From CAZLRH01 sp964562015 (lineage in GTDB: Bacteria > Verrucomicrobiota > Verrucomicrobiia > Opitutales > JABDGR01), in the NCBI GenBank assembly GCA_964562015.1, contig CAZLRH010000018.1:1-64000 (forward strand): a stretch of DNA of 64,000 nucleotides, given 5' to 3'. A program made the translations under genes and the position numbers. Within the stretch, counting starts at the first letter, position 1, and each line of letters begins with the position of its first letter. Below, one piece after another: positions 54,387 to 63,443 of the stretch. The notes beneath the pieces are model-generated. The model had not been told where the DNA came from. It did no database searches and saw only the letters and a list, made by a program, of their open reading frames with translations.

Positions 54387-55367
54387 ATGAAACATCATTT
54401 TCTCTTGGTCAGTACCTGGATAAGCCTGCTCGTGAGCGGCTGGTCTTGGTCGGCTAAAGCCGCCACCCCGCCAGAAGAGCCGCCCAAGGGCCTGGCCGCA
54501 GAAACGTGGACTTTTTGGGAAGCCATGAACAAAGCCGCCGTTGCTGGTACGGGTATGGAAGTCCTTAATACTCCCGCTTGGTCGGGCGATGTGAGTACCG
54601 ATGAAACCGTGGCTGTGCTGGGCGATATTGTTGCTGCCGAGCGGACGCGGAGCCATGCAATCACTGGTCTGCCGGTTTTGCATGTTGACCCTTACGCAAG
54701 CGCCTACGCAGTGGAGTTAGCGCAAATGCACGATGTCATCGCCGATTACTTTCAAGATTGCATCGCCTTCTTGAAGCGACGGCAGGATATAACGAGCTTG
54801 TCTACGCTGGGTGGGGGCATGATTTTGAACCTGCTCAACCATCACGACGATAAAGAAGATGGGATATTTGCGCGGGCGCTCCTTGACCAAGCTGACCAAA
54901 CAGCAACCGATCTGAAAAGCTTGAAAGAACCCGCGCGGCTGTTGGAGGAAAAAGCGAACCGACTGGTTAGCAGTGCTGCGACTTTAAGCACGGACCAATT
55001 CGCGGTACGGGCCAAACTCGCGCAGCGATTCGACCGTGAATTTCCGACCATGGCGACGTATTTTGCGGCGGCTGAAGCCGGGTTAGCCGCAAAGCCAAAT
55101 CGCTTCTCCGAAAAGGAACTCATGCCGATGTTGATTGGTCAGCGCATCACCACTCCTGCCGTCAATTGGAAATTTGCGTCTCCGCAGGAATTTGTAACCT
55201 TTAAAATCGTCGACGTGAAGGACCGCAGTGACGTATTGACGGATTATTCGATTCAGACACATGTAAAGGGAATTCCCTCGGGAGCGGAGCATGACTTCAA
55301 GCTGCGTATGACCTTTGGCAAGCTTTACACACGTTGGAAGCTGGTGGAGATCCAACAGCTTCAATGA
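54387..55367 (+). CDS. Exported hypothetical protein
   Basis: 326 residues with a signal peptide (MKHHFLLVSTWISLLVSGWSW, cleavage after AKA near residue 25). Mature part is mostly helical (VELAQMHDVIADYFQDCIAF; KEPARLLEEKANRLV) with a beta-rich C-terminal 70 residues (FKLRMTFGKLYTRWKLVEIQ). No family recognised. Sits between the RES gene and the second RHH gene. Confidence 0.65.
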   Translation: MKHHFLLVSTWISLLVSGWSWSAKAATPPEEPPKGLAAETWTFWEAMNKAAVAGTGMEVLNTPAWSGDVSTDETVAVLGDIVAAERTRSHAITGLPVLHVDPYASAYAVELAQMHDVIADYFQDCIAFLKRRQDITSLSTLGGGMILNLLNHHDDKEDGIFARALLDQADQTATDLKSLKEPARLLEEKANRLVSSAATLSTDQFAVRAKLAQRFDREFPTMATYFAAAEAGLAAKPNRFSEKELMPMLIGQRITTPAVNWKFASPQEFVTFKIVDVKDRSDVLTDYSIQTHVKGIPSGAEHDFKLRMTFGKLYTRWKLVEIQQLQ

Positions 55368-55392
55368 CCGGCACTACGCCTGGCACACTCAC

Positions 55393-55575
55393 TTACTTCC
55401 CGTCTGATTCAATTTTGTCTTGGATCGCGACGGCCATGAAATTCGAGCGGTTGCGGTTTTGAGCCGCAGCGGCTGCATCGATTTTAACGACCAGGCTCGC
55501 CGGCATCGAAATGGAGATTTGCGTCATGCCTTTGCCGCGCGGTCCAGAGCGGGATTTTTTGGAGGATTTAGCCAT
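55393..55575 (-). CDS. Second orphan ribbon-helix-helix protein
   Basis: 60 residues from ATG 55575. Same plan as the gene near 3.4 kb: basic lead (AKSSKKSRSGPRGKG), strand TQISISMP and QNRNRSNFM helix. A longer frame (to 55611) starts with a different upstream codon and is less likely. No toxin partner. Its promoter side faces the dnaE2 remnant. Confidence 0.75.
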   Translation of the reverse strand: MAKSSKKSRSGPRGKGMTQISISMPASLVVKIDAAAAAQNRNRSNFMAVAIQDKIESDGK

Positions 55576-55643
55576 AATAGGTGATAGAGTAGGACGTATC
55601 CGGTCAGACACAAGTAGTTTTATGCTGGGGTGAGCATCGTTAG

Positions 55644-55922
55644 TTAATGAAAGTCATGGCTCGCCTGCTCGGGCAGGCCGTCGGTGGGAAGAGCCGCGAT
55701 CTTTTCGGCCATGACATGAATCACGCCGCATTCGTTTTGCAGGCGGCCCGTGATAATGAGCGCGGGAACGAGATTGATCGTAAGACGGGCCTGCTCGAAG
55801 AGCGTGGGGCGAACAATGGCGTTCGCATGACCGGTTTCGTCTTCGAGCGTGATAAAGCAAAAGCCTTTAGCCGTGCCGGGGCGCTGGCGGCACCGGTGAA
55901 CCTTAATCCGTAGCCGCGCCAA
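55644..55922 (-). pseudogene. dnaE2: 3' remnant of dnaE2/imuC (error-prone DNA polymerase III alpha)
   Basis: The frame encodes only the C-terminal OB-fold end of DnaE2: RQRPGTAKGFCFITLEDETG, NAIVRPTLFEQAR, ITGRLQNECGVIHVMAEKI and the final SHDFH, all close to the family. Roughly the last 80-90 residues remain of a protein of more than 1000. There is no proper start codon. This looks like the broken end of an ImuA-ImuB-DnaE2 mutasome cassette. Confidence 0.8.
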
Positions 55923-56281
55923 TAAACGCTGTTACTCCAGCCTACACCGACGTTGGCGATTCAAATGGTCGCTTTCTGAACCACTTTAGAGGTCGTCTTC
56001 TTGGCGGAATTAAGGACGGAGCCTGCGGATTTTAATCTACGCTTGGGGGGGGTCGCCGGTTTTGTCGTTGTTATGATTAGCATGTCAGTGCTTTGCAGAC
56101 GCAAGGGACTTTCTTTCACCAAGAAGTAGTCAACACCAGACGGACGCGCCCTGGTATCGGTGACACCCCACCGGCCTAGCCTTTCATAACTTGGGTAAAG
56201 GTTTGTGAGTGTGGTCACGCCCGGCCCATCAAATGGGCAGCTATAAAATAATCAGTCCAACCGGGTGGCCGGCGATCAGAC
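55923..56281. other. Gap with one weak small frame
   Basis: A GTG-initiated frame (56218-55961, minus, 85 codons) ends in a Lys/Thr-rich tail (SAKKTTSKVVQKATI) and includes SGVDYFLVKESPLRLQ. No ribosome binding site or family, so I leave it as possible only. A hairpin GCCCAT-CAA-ATGGGC (56224-56238) lies downstream of the DUF1552 gene without a T-run. Confidence 0.3.
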
Positions 56282-57700
56282 TTAAGTCAGGGCCAATTTG
56301 CCGGTGCTGTCGCCCAGTTTGTCGTCCGGCGCGCCGGCGTAGTCGAGCATGGAAAGCCAGAGGTTATTAATCGGCACGCCATCGGCATTAATGTGGCGAC
56401 CCGTGTTGATGGTGCCGCCGGCCTTACCGAGCAAGATGAGGGGCAGGTCGTCGTGATTGTGGCGGTTGCCGTCACTATTGCCACTGCCATAGGCGATAAG
56501 GGAGTTATCGAGAACGGAGCCATTGCCTTCTTTAATGGCATCCAGTTTACCCAACAAGTAGGCCACTTGTTGCAAGTGGAAGACATTGATCTTGGCGAGC
56601 ATCGCCTGCTTGGCCGGGTCGCCCATGTGGTGCGAGGTGCCGTGGTGCGGTACATTGGCATCCGCCCATGGATAGCTCTGGTTGCTCTGCTCGTCGGCAA
56701 AGGGCAACGTGATGATGCGGGTCAGGTCCGCCTGGAAAGCGAGCACCATCATATCCAGCATCAGTTTGATATGTTCGGGGTAAACGCTGCTGGAGGTCGA
56801 GACGCCCACCTTCTTGACGCTGCTACGATCGAAGGCATCCGGCCGCACTGCGCCAGCGGGTAATATCAGCGGAGCTTCAGTAGCCATGCGTTGAATGCGC
56901 AACTCAATTTCACGCACGGAGGTAAGGTATTCGTCCAGTTTTTCCTTGTCCGTCGAAGTGAGCCGGTTTTTCTGCACCGCTTGGGCGTCATCTATAACGA
57001 AATCCAAAATGCTCTTGCGGTCGTTATTGCGGCGTGCGCGCTGTTCGGCCGTTTCACGGGGGTCGCCATTGGAAAAGAGCCGATCAAAGGCGGCCTGTGG
57101 ATCACATTCCTTGGCCATCGGGGTATTGGCGTTGCGCCAAGAGAGATTATGAATATAGGCACAACTGTAGCCGCTGTCACAACGACCGGATTGAGAACCT
57201 TCCTCCATGCCGATTTCCAATGAGGGAAGTTTGGTCAGATGGCCAATGCGTTCCGCTGCGGCTTGGTCTGCCGAAATGCCATTGTGAATATTGGCACCCT
57301 CGGTTTTGTTGGGTTGAACGCCAGTGAGGTAGGCGGCTTGGGCGCGGGCGTGGTCGCCGGGGCCGTCGCCATTGGGATTGGCTTTCTCGCAAACCAAACC
57401 ACTGACCACCAGCATTCGGTCCTTATAAGCTGAAAGGGTGCTGAGCGTGGGTGAGAGCTCGTAATCAGATCCAAAAGCTTTAGGAGTCCAAGTCTGCATA
57501 TCACAGCCATTGGGCACATAAAGCCACGCCAGACGGCGCGGCCCTGCAGCGGCCTTGGAGACAACATCAGCGGTCGTGGCCCCAAAGAGGCGCGTGGGGA
57601 TCATGGATTCAAGAAAGGGCAGCGCCAGCGCCGTGCCCAATCCGCGCAAAACCATTCGCCGGGACAAGCTAGTCCGCATCAGATCAGTTTGGTTGTTCAT
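56282..57700 (-). CDS. DUF1552 protein with Tat signal
   Basis: 472 residues with a twin-arginine signal (SRRMVLRGLGTALALPFLE, RR at 14-15). DUF1552 features: WLYVPNGCDMQTWTP, GLVCEKANPNGDGPGDHARA, YSWRN-like and SYPWADANVPHHGTSHH (quoted in part). Its ATG overlaps the stop of the DUF1592 gene. This pair is very common in Planctomycetes and Verrucomicrobia; function is unproven, though Tat export suggests a folded, possibly metal-binding periplasmic protein. Confidence 0.92.
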   Translation of the reverse strand: MNNQTDLMRTSLSRRMVLRGLGTALALPFLESMIPTRLFGATTADVVSKAAAGPRRLAWLYVPNGCDMQTWTPKAFGSDYELSPTLSTLSAYKDRMLVVSGLVCEKANPNGDGPGDHARAQAAYLTGVQPNKTEGANIHNGISADQAAAERIGHLTKLPSLEIGMEEGSQSGRCDSGYSCAYIHNLSWRNANTPMAKECDPQAAFDRLFSNGDPRETAEQRARRNNDRKSILDFVIDDAQAVQKNRLTSTDKEKLDEYLTSVREIELRIQRMATEAPLILPAGAVRPDAFDRSSVKKVGVSTSSSVYPEHIKLMLDMMVLAFQADLTRIITLPFADEQSNQSYPWADANVPHHGTSHHMGDPAKQAMLAKINVFHLQQVAYLLGKLDAIKEGNGSVLDNSLIAYGSGNSDGNRHNHDDLPLILLGKAGGTINTGRHINADGVPINNLWLSMLDYAGAPDDKLGDSTGKLALT

Positions 57701-60555
57701 GTTTTATCTCCGTTTGCTTTGCCGCGTTGTTTTTGAAAAGCATCGCTGTGAACGATGGATTTAATTAAGACCGAAAATTTATTATCGTTATTTTGCATGG
57801 TAGCGACGATGGCATCCAGCGTGCGATGGTCGGATGGCTCGGTTCCACGCCCTAGGGCATAGGTAAACATGCGGTCGGCCAGGCAGCGGAGGAACTTGTC
57901 CTTTTGCGCCATCAAGATTTGTTTCAACCCGAGGGCGCCATTGATATTGGTGCCATCTGGCAATGAGCCGGAGGCGTCAATGGCCTGTTTATTGACATCT
58001 TGGGTGCGCCATTCGCCGATGGCGTCAAAGTTTTCCAAACTAAAGCCAATGGCATCCATGCGTACGTGGCAAATAGCACAGGATGGATTGGCCCGGTGTT
58101 CCTCCATGCGCTGCTTAAGCGTCATGTTGAGGGCAGATTTATCATCCTCCTTTAACGCCGGCACATTCGGTGGCGGGGGTGGCGGGGCGTCATTTAGCAG
58201 GTTTTCCAGCACCCATTTGCCGCGAAGAACCGGGGAAGTGCGGTTGGGATAGGAGGTGACGGTCAGGATACTCGCTTGGGACAACAGGCCCCCGCGAACG
58301 GAATCCTTTGGGAAAGTAATCCGCTGGAATTGATCACCCGTGATGCCAGGAATGCCGTAAAACTTCGCTAGCCGTTCATTGACGAAAGTATAATTGCCGT
58401 TGATAAAATCAGTTACGCTGCGGTCGTCATTCACGATACTGGTGAAATACATTTGCGTTTCTTTGAGCATGTCCTCGCGCAAGGTGGCATCAAAGGCCGG
58501 AAACTTGGTGGTGTCGGGATTGGCGTTTTCCAACGGGCGCAGTTGCAGCCATTGACCGGCAAAGTTTTCCACCAAGGCCTGGGCCTTGGGATCCTTCAGC
58601 ATGCGCGTTATTTGCGTGTCGAGGTTGGCATGCAACTGTCCCTTCTGCGCCAGGTTAAGCAATTCATCATCTGGCATGCTGCTCCACAGGAAATACGAGA
58701 GCCGCGAAGCCAACTCAAATTCATCCAGCGTATGGATATTATTTGCTTCACCGGGTTGTGGTTCTTGCTCAACGCGGAAGAGAAACTTCGGTGAAGCGAG
58801 CACCGCTTGGACCACGACGTTAATGCTGTCGTCAAAAGTGCGCCCATCACTGTCGACTTTGGTCCAAAGTGCAAGCAAGTGGCTGACTTCGTCTTCGGTT
58901 ACGGGCCGGCGGTAGGCATGAAAAGCGAAATTGCGGATGATTTTTTCTGCCGCCTGCGATTTCGTCGTCGTGGCGGAAGGCTGGGCAATCATCAAATGGC
59001 GGTAACTTTCAGGCATACGATCCGGAGTGATGGCTTCGGGCCCTTCCACCTCGAAATACACCACCGCCATTATCGACTCACCGGTAATGGAATTTGGGCC
59101 GCCACCACCACGGGGGCCGCCACCCGCAGGACCACGGGCACCCGGGGCACCGCGTGCGCCAGCAACACCACCACGGCGACCATTCGCCGGCGCGGAACCA
59201 GCCGGCGCTGCGGGGTCCGCCGCTGCCCCTGGACTAAGGGTAGTCGGGTCGACGTCAGCAGCATTGGCCGCTGCCGGGTCGACTATTCCGGGATCAGCCG
59301 CGAGGTCATCAGCCGGGACGGGATCAGGAGTGGCGGGGGCGGGCGGGTTGGCCGCCACGGCCGCATTATATTCTTCGAGAGAGGCGCCATTGCGGAAGGA
59401 CAAAAATATGCGATGTTTCCCCGCAGCCACATGCACTGGATCGGTGGAATATAGTTTTGCATCGGCCCGTGCTTCATTGACGGAAATGTTCCGGCCGACT
59501 TGCTGACTATCCAAAAAGAATGCCGCGATGGGTTGGCCGCCATTGCCCCGGACTCCGTAGCCGCGGAAACTGAAAATGTAATCGCCATCAACGGGGAAAT
59601 CATAATCCTGAAAAAGATTGCCGTAATGTTGAAAAACACGACCCTCGGGGGTATTCCGGCCAAAAGCGCCACCGACAATGTTGCGCGCCGTGCCGGGAGC
59701 GGGTTGTTTCTCAGGACCCGTCGGGGAAACCGCATTAGCTAATGCGTTAGCGCCAGAATTCGGGTTTGCAGGTGTCGCTGACGGCACCGGGGTGGGTTTG
59801 GGGAAATCACCATCTGCAGTCAGCGCATCCCAACGCTGCAAGGGGGCGGGCACGACCGGATCGGCAAAAATCACCTTCTGGGCGGTCAGGTTGCCGGCAT
59901 TAAGATACTTCTCCATGAGCATGGGCGCGATGGAGAGCACGTCGCCATTGTTATCGAAGCCATAGCCGGCGTCATCCAGGGGAAACGCGTCAGCCGGGTG
60001 AAAATCACTAACGCCCAGTAAATCGCGGATGGTGTTATTGAATTCAGCCCGGTTAAGACGGTGCAGGGTAACACGGCCCGGGTCGATGGGCCCGGTCATG
60101 TAGAAATTCGTGGTGTAGGTATTTAGCCAGTCAATAATCATATGGTAATCATCTTCACTGGGCCGTGGTTCCTCTTTCGGCGGCATCTTGCGCGCCGTGA
60201 GCATCTTGATCGCTTTTTCAAGAGTCGGCATGCCCTTGGCCAAGGAGGATTCGTCAGTCAGGATGTCGAGGCGCAGATCGCCTTCGGCGTCCTTGGCATT
60301 ATGACATTCGTAGCAATGCGCCGCCAGGAATGGCTGCACGGTTTTCTGGTATTCCGCAAACGTACCTGCACTCTCGGATGCAGGAGCGCTGGGGCTATTC
60401 ACGGCCTCTGGAACTGAGGCTGGTATGAATGGCGCGGCATAAACCGACACAGTGGCGCCAATGAATAGTATAGTAAGACAAGCCCGGGTAATCGGTCTTT
60501 TCAGAAAATTAACCGGCTCGCACTTTACCAGATGGGGTAATCCAGAAATGGACAT
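57697..60555 (-). CDS. Planctomycete-type cytochrome protein (DUF1587/1592/1588/1585)
   Basis: 952 residues with a signal-like helix (about 22-40) and a heme c site CYECH (81-85). Domain order by motif: PSCyt1, DUF1587 (LHRLNRAEFNNTIRDLLG), an insert domain resembling PA14 or CBM, an Ala/Pro/Gly/Arg-rich linker (about 430-490), DUF1595 (FAFHAYRRPVTEDEV), DUF1592 (ASRLSYFLWSSMPD), DUF1588 (GGLLSQASILTVTSYPNRTSP), DUF1585 at the end. Coupled to the DUF1552 gene by a 4-bp overlap (ATGA). An electron-transfer or polysaccharide-related role has been proposed for the group but is not established. Confidence 0.9.
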   Translation of the reverse strand: MSISGLPHLVKCEPVNFLKRPITRACLTILFIGATVSVYAAPFIPASVPEAVNSPSAPASESAGTFAEYQKTVQPFLAAHCYECHNAKDAEGDLRLDILTDESSLAKGMPTLEKAIKMLTARKMPPKEEPRPSEDDYHMIIDWLNTYTTNFYMTGPIDPGRVTLHRLNRAEFNNTIRDLLGVSDFHPADAFPLDDAGYGFDNNGDVLSIAPMLMEKYLNAGNLTAQKVIFADPVVPAPLQRWDALTADGDFPKPTPVPSATPANPNSGANALANAVSPTGPEKQPAPGTARNIVGGAFGRNTPEGRVFQHYGNLFQDYDFPVDGDYIFSFRGYGVRGNGGQPIAAFFLDSQQVGRNISVNEARADAKLYSTDPVHVAAGKHRIFLSFRNGASLEEYNAAVAANPPAPATPDPVPADDLAADPGIVDPAAANAADVDPTTLSPGAAADPAAPAGSAPANGRRGGVAGARGAPGARGPAGGGPRGGGGPNSITGESIMAVVYFEVEGPEAITPDRMPESYRHLMIAQPSATTTKSQAAEKIIRNFAFHAYRRPVTEDEVSHLLALWTKVDSDGRTFDDSINVVVQAVLASPKFLFRVEQEPQPGEANNIHTLDEFELASRLSYFLWSSMPDDELLNLAQKGQLHANLDTQITRMLKDPKAQALVENFAGQWLQLRPLENANPDTTKFPAFDATLREDMLKETQMYFTSIVNDDRSVTDFINGNYTFVNERLAKFYGIPGITGDQFQRITFPKDSVRGGLLSQASILTVTSYPNRTSPVLRGKWVLENLLNDAPPPPPPNVPALKEDDKSALNMTLKQRMEEHRANPSCAICHVRMDAIGFSLENFDAIGEWRTQDVNKQAIDASGSLPDGTNINGALGLKQILMAQKDKFLRCLADRMFTYALGRGTEPSDHRTLDAIVATMQNNDNKFSVLIKSIVHSDAFQKQRGKANGDKT

Positions 60556-60822
60556 GGGGTATATGAAGTATAGAGTTAAAGCATAAAGAGTCTATAGACA
60601 AACCATGATTATACTTTCGATGACATTGAAGGCGGCCTGTTGGGTCTATTCCTATCAAATTATCTAATAAGTAAGAAATTACCGCCCACGAAGCCCATGC
60701 AACAGGCGAATCCGGGTACAGCAATATTCAGGCTCATAGACGTTAAACCGTCCGTTTTGTTTCAAGTTGCGAAAAGTCCGACTTAAATTGGGTGCTCGCC
60801 ATGTAACCTTTCATTAAGGCTT

Positions 60823-63231
60823 TTATGGATAAATCTCTGGGTGACTTTTTTTAAGCTGACTGAGGAGCTCTGAAACCTGCTGCGGTGTGAGCGGCTGAAG
60901 TGTATTGTTTGAGTCGAACTTGGCAGATGCTTCAAGTGCGGAGAAGTCGGCAATGTCTTCAATGGACCATGTACTGCCAGAAATATCCCATAAACGCGCA
61001 GTTTTATCCCAACTGGCGGTGAGCAGCAGGCGGCCATCGGGGCTGAAGGCGGCGTGGCGGACGTTAAAGGTATGTTCAAAAGGCAGCGCAATAGGTTCGC
61101 CCGTGACGGCATCCCAAATTCGGGCCGTATAATCATCTGATACAGTGGCCACGAGCAGACCATCTGGGCTAAAGACAGCATGCACCACGGCATCCGTGTG
61201 AGACATCGGCGGGGTTAGCGGCTGGCCGCTCGTAGCGTCCCATACTCGGGCGGTTTTATCCTGGCTGGCGGTAACAACTTTTTTACCGTCGGGACTGAAC
61301 TCCGCTGTGAACACAGCATCAGCATGACTGAGTGGTGGAGTTAAGGACTGGCCGGTAGCAGCATCCCAGATGCGGGCGGTTTTATCCTGACTGGCGGTAA
61401 CAACTTTTTTGCCGTCGGGGCTAAATTCTGCCATATAGACCCAAAAGTCGTGCTTTAATGGCGGGGATGAAGCTTTCCCAGTGGTAGCGTCCCAGAGTTG
61501 CGCTGTATTGTCCGAACTGGCGGTAACAACTTTTTTGCCGTCGGGGCTGAATGAACAATCCACCACGGCACCAGAATGGACGAGCGGCGGGGTGAGGGCT
61601 TGGCCGGTAGCGGCGTCCCAAATTCGTGCAGTACTATCGTTACTCGCTGTGATAATTTTAAGTCCGTCGGGACTGAAAGCGGCGTGACGGATCAAACTTT
61701 GATTCAACTTTATTGGGCGGGCCACGCCGGTGGCGGCATCCCACACCCGGATCGGTTCACTGTAGCACGCAGCCAGCACACTCTTTCCATCGGGGCTGAA
61801 GGTGGCATATTGTACTGTATCCGAATATTTCATCAGCGGAGTAATGGCTTGGCCACTGGCCGTATCCCAGACGCGGACCGTTTTATCCCAACTGGCGGTC
61901 ACAATTTTTTTTCCATCCGGACTGAAAGAGGCCACCTCAATCGAGTTGCTGTGGCGAAAAATGGGCATGGGAGTATGTACGACATTAATATCCCAGATGC
62001 TGGCCGTGCCATCGGCATCGGCAGTGGCGACCAGATGACCGGTTGGGCCAAAGACCGCGCGATTTACTTCACTCGAATGAGCCAGGGGTGAGGTGAGCAA
62101 CTCTCCAGCGCTGGAGTTCCAAACGCAGACGGTTTTGTCCGCGCTCGCCGTGAGAACGGCCGAGCCATCCGGGCTAAATGTGGCAAAGAGCACCGCATCC
62201 AGATGTTTAAGAAGCGGAGTTAGGGGCTGGCCAGTGGCGGCATCCCATACCCGGGCGGTTTTATCCTGGCTGGCGGTCACGACTAACTTACTGTCCGGAC
62301 TGAACTCGGCATGATACGCCACTCCGGCGTGCTGTAAGGGCGCAGTTATAGGCTTACCTGAAGCCGCGTCCCACACCCGCGCTGTATTATCTTCACTGCA
62401 AGTGACCACCATTTTCCCATTGGGGCTAAAGACGGCATCGACAACAATGCCGGCGTGTTTCATCGGGGTGGCAATGGGTTGGCCTGTGGTCGCGTCCCAC
62501 AACCGCGCGCTATTATCCTCGCTGGCGGTGACAATAGTTTTGCCGTCGGGACTAAAACTCGCATGTAGTACCGCGCCAAAATGAACGAGGGGTGGAAAAA
62601 CAAGTCTTCCCGTGGTGGCATCCCAAACTCGCGCGGTTTTGTCCTGGCTTGAAGTTACCACCCTTTGGCCATCGGGACTAAAGGCAGCATCAGTCACTAC
62701 ACCCGAGTGTTCCAAAGGCGGCGAGAGAGGCTGGCCAGTGGATACGGCCCAGACTCGGGCGGTATTATCGGCACTTGCGGTTACGATTTTGTTTCCGTCC
62801 GGGCTATATCTTGCGCTGTAAACCGCCGCCGCATGGTGCATAGGCGGCGTCAGGGGCTGTCCGTTCGCGACTACCCATAATTGTGCAGTGCCATCGTCAC
62901 TGGCGGTGACGAGAGTTTTGCCATCGGGACTGAAATTGACGGTATTTACGGACTGATTATGGTGGAGGATTTCGACGAGAAGCGGGACCTGACGAATCAA
63001 ATTTCCGGCCCGATAGCGCAGCATGATGTTCGTAGGATGGTCGCGGAGCGCAATCGAGGTCCAAAGTAGAGCCCCAATGGCATCGCCCTGCCCTAGTGCC
63101 TGGTTGGCTTGCACACTAAAGTGGCCCATCGGGGCAGGCGCACTTTGTGCATGGCCAAGGACAGTACTGGCCAGGCTGCCAGCAAAAATAAATCTGACAA
63201 TTTTACCTGCATTTAAAAAAACATTTCTCAT
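60823..63231 (-). CDS. Exported WD40 protein with 16 repeats
   Basis: 802 residues with a signal peptide (about 1-29, ending LGHAQS). After a helical lead (about 30-85) I count 16 WD40 units of about 42 residues, each with FSPDGK-x-[VI]VTAS-x-D-x-TARVWDAATGQ-type sequence. Two propellers (8+8 or 7+7 with extra blades) are likely. DNA repeats of about 126 bp follow from this. Highly alike repeats suggest recent duplication or gene conversion. Partner unknown. The 267-bp gap between it and the DUF1592 gene holds nothing I can name. Confidence 0.92.
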   Translation of the reverse strand: MRNVFLNAGKIVRFIFAGSLASTVLGHAQSAPAPMGHFSVQANQALGQGDAIGALLWTSIALRDHPTNIMLRYRAGNLIRQVPLLVEILHHNQSVNTVNFSPDGKTLVTASDDGTAQLWVVANGQPLTPPMHHAAAVYSARYSPDGNKIVTASADNTARVWAVSTGQPLSPPLEHSGVVTDAAFSPDGQRVVTSSQDKTARVWDATTGRLVFPPLVHFGAVLHASFSPDGKTIVTASEDNSARLWDATTGQPIATPMKHAGIVVDAVFSPNGKMVVTCSEDNTARVWDAASGKPITAPLQHAGVAYHAEFSPDSKLVVTASQDKTARVWDAATGQPLTPLLKHLDAVLFATFSPDGSAVLTASADKTVCVWNSSAGELLTSPLAHSSEVNRAVFGPTGHLVATADADGTASIWDINVVHTPMPIFRHSNSIEVASFSPDGKKIVTASWDKTVRVWDTASGQAITPLMKYSDTVQYATFSPDGKSVLAACYSEPIRVWDAATGVARPIKLNQSLIRHAAFSPDGLKIITASNDSTARIWDAATGQALTPPLVHSGAVVDCSFSPDGKKVVTASSDNTAQLWDATTGKASSPPLKHDFWVYMAEFSPDGKKVVTASQDKTARIWDAATGQSLTPPLSHADAVFTAEFSPDGKKVVTASQDKTARVWDATSGQPLTPPMSHTDAVVHAVFSPDGLLVATVSDDYTARIWDAVTGEPIALPFEHTFNVRHAAFSPDGRLLLTASWDKTARLWDISGSTWSIEDIADFSALEASAKFDSNNTLQPLTPQQVSELLSQLKKSHPEIYP

Positions 63232-63443
63232 TTTGACTTGGCGCCGCTGGAAAAACAGATCTGGATTGTCTAAAGAGGAAATTTAATTCGGTGGCCGGTT
63301 TTAATCCACTACTAATTAGCAAACTGCCAGTTAAAGGAGAGCGAAATCTCCAAGGCCGTGCCCTTGTTCTGCCTGCGCATTGGCTACTAAATTCTCAATT
63401 GCCAACTTTCACTCCGTGACAAATTATGCTGATACCCCACCCT

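Noticed and set aside
56224..56238. Hairpin after the DUF1552 gene as a terminator
   Set aside because: Stem of only 6 bp and no following T-run on the minus strand.
60823..63231. Tandem repeats of about 126 bp that could be mistaken for a CRISPR or satellite array
   Set aside because: They match WD40 units in one continuous reading frame with a signal peptide.
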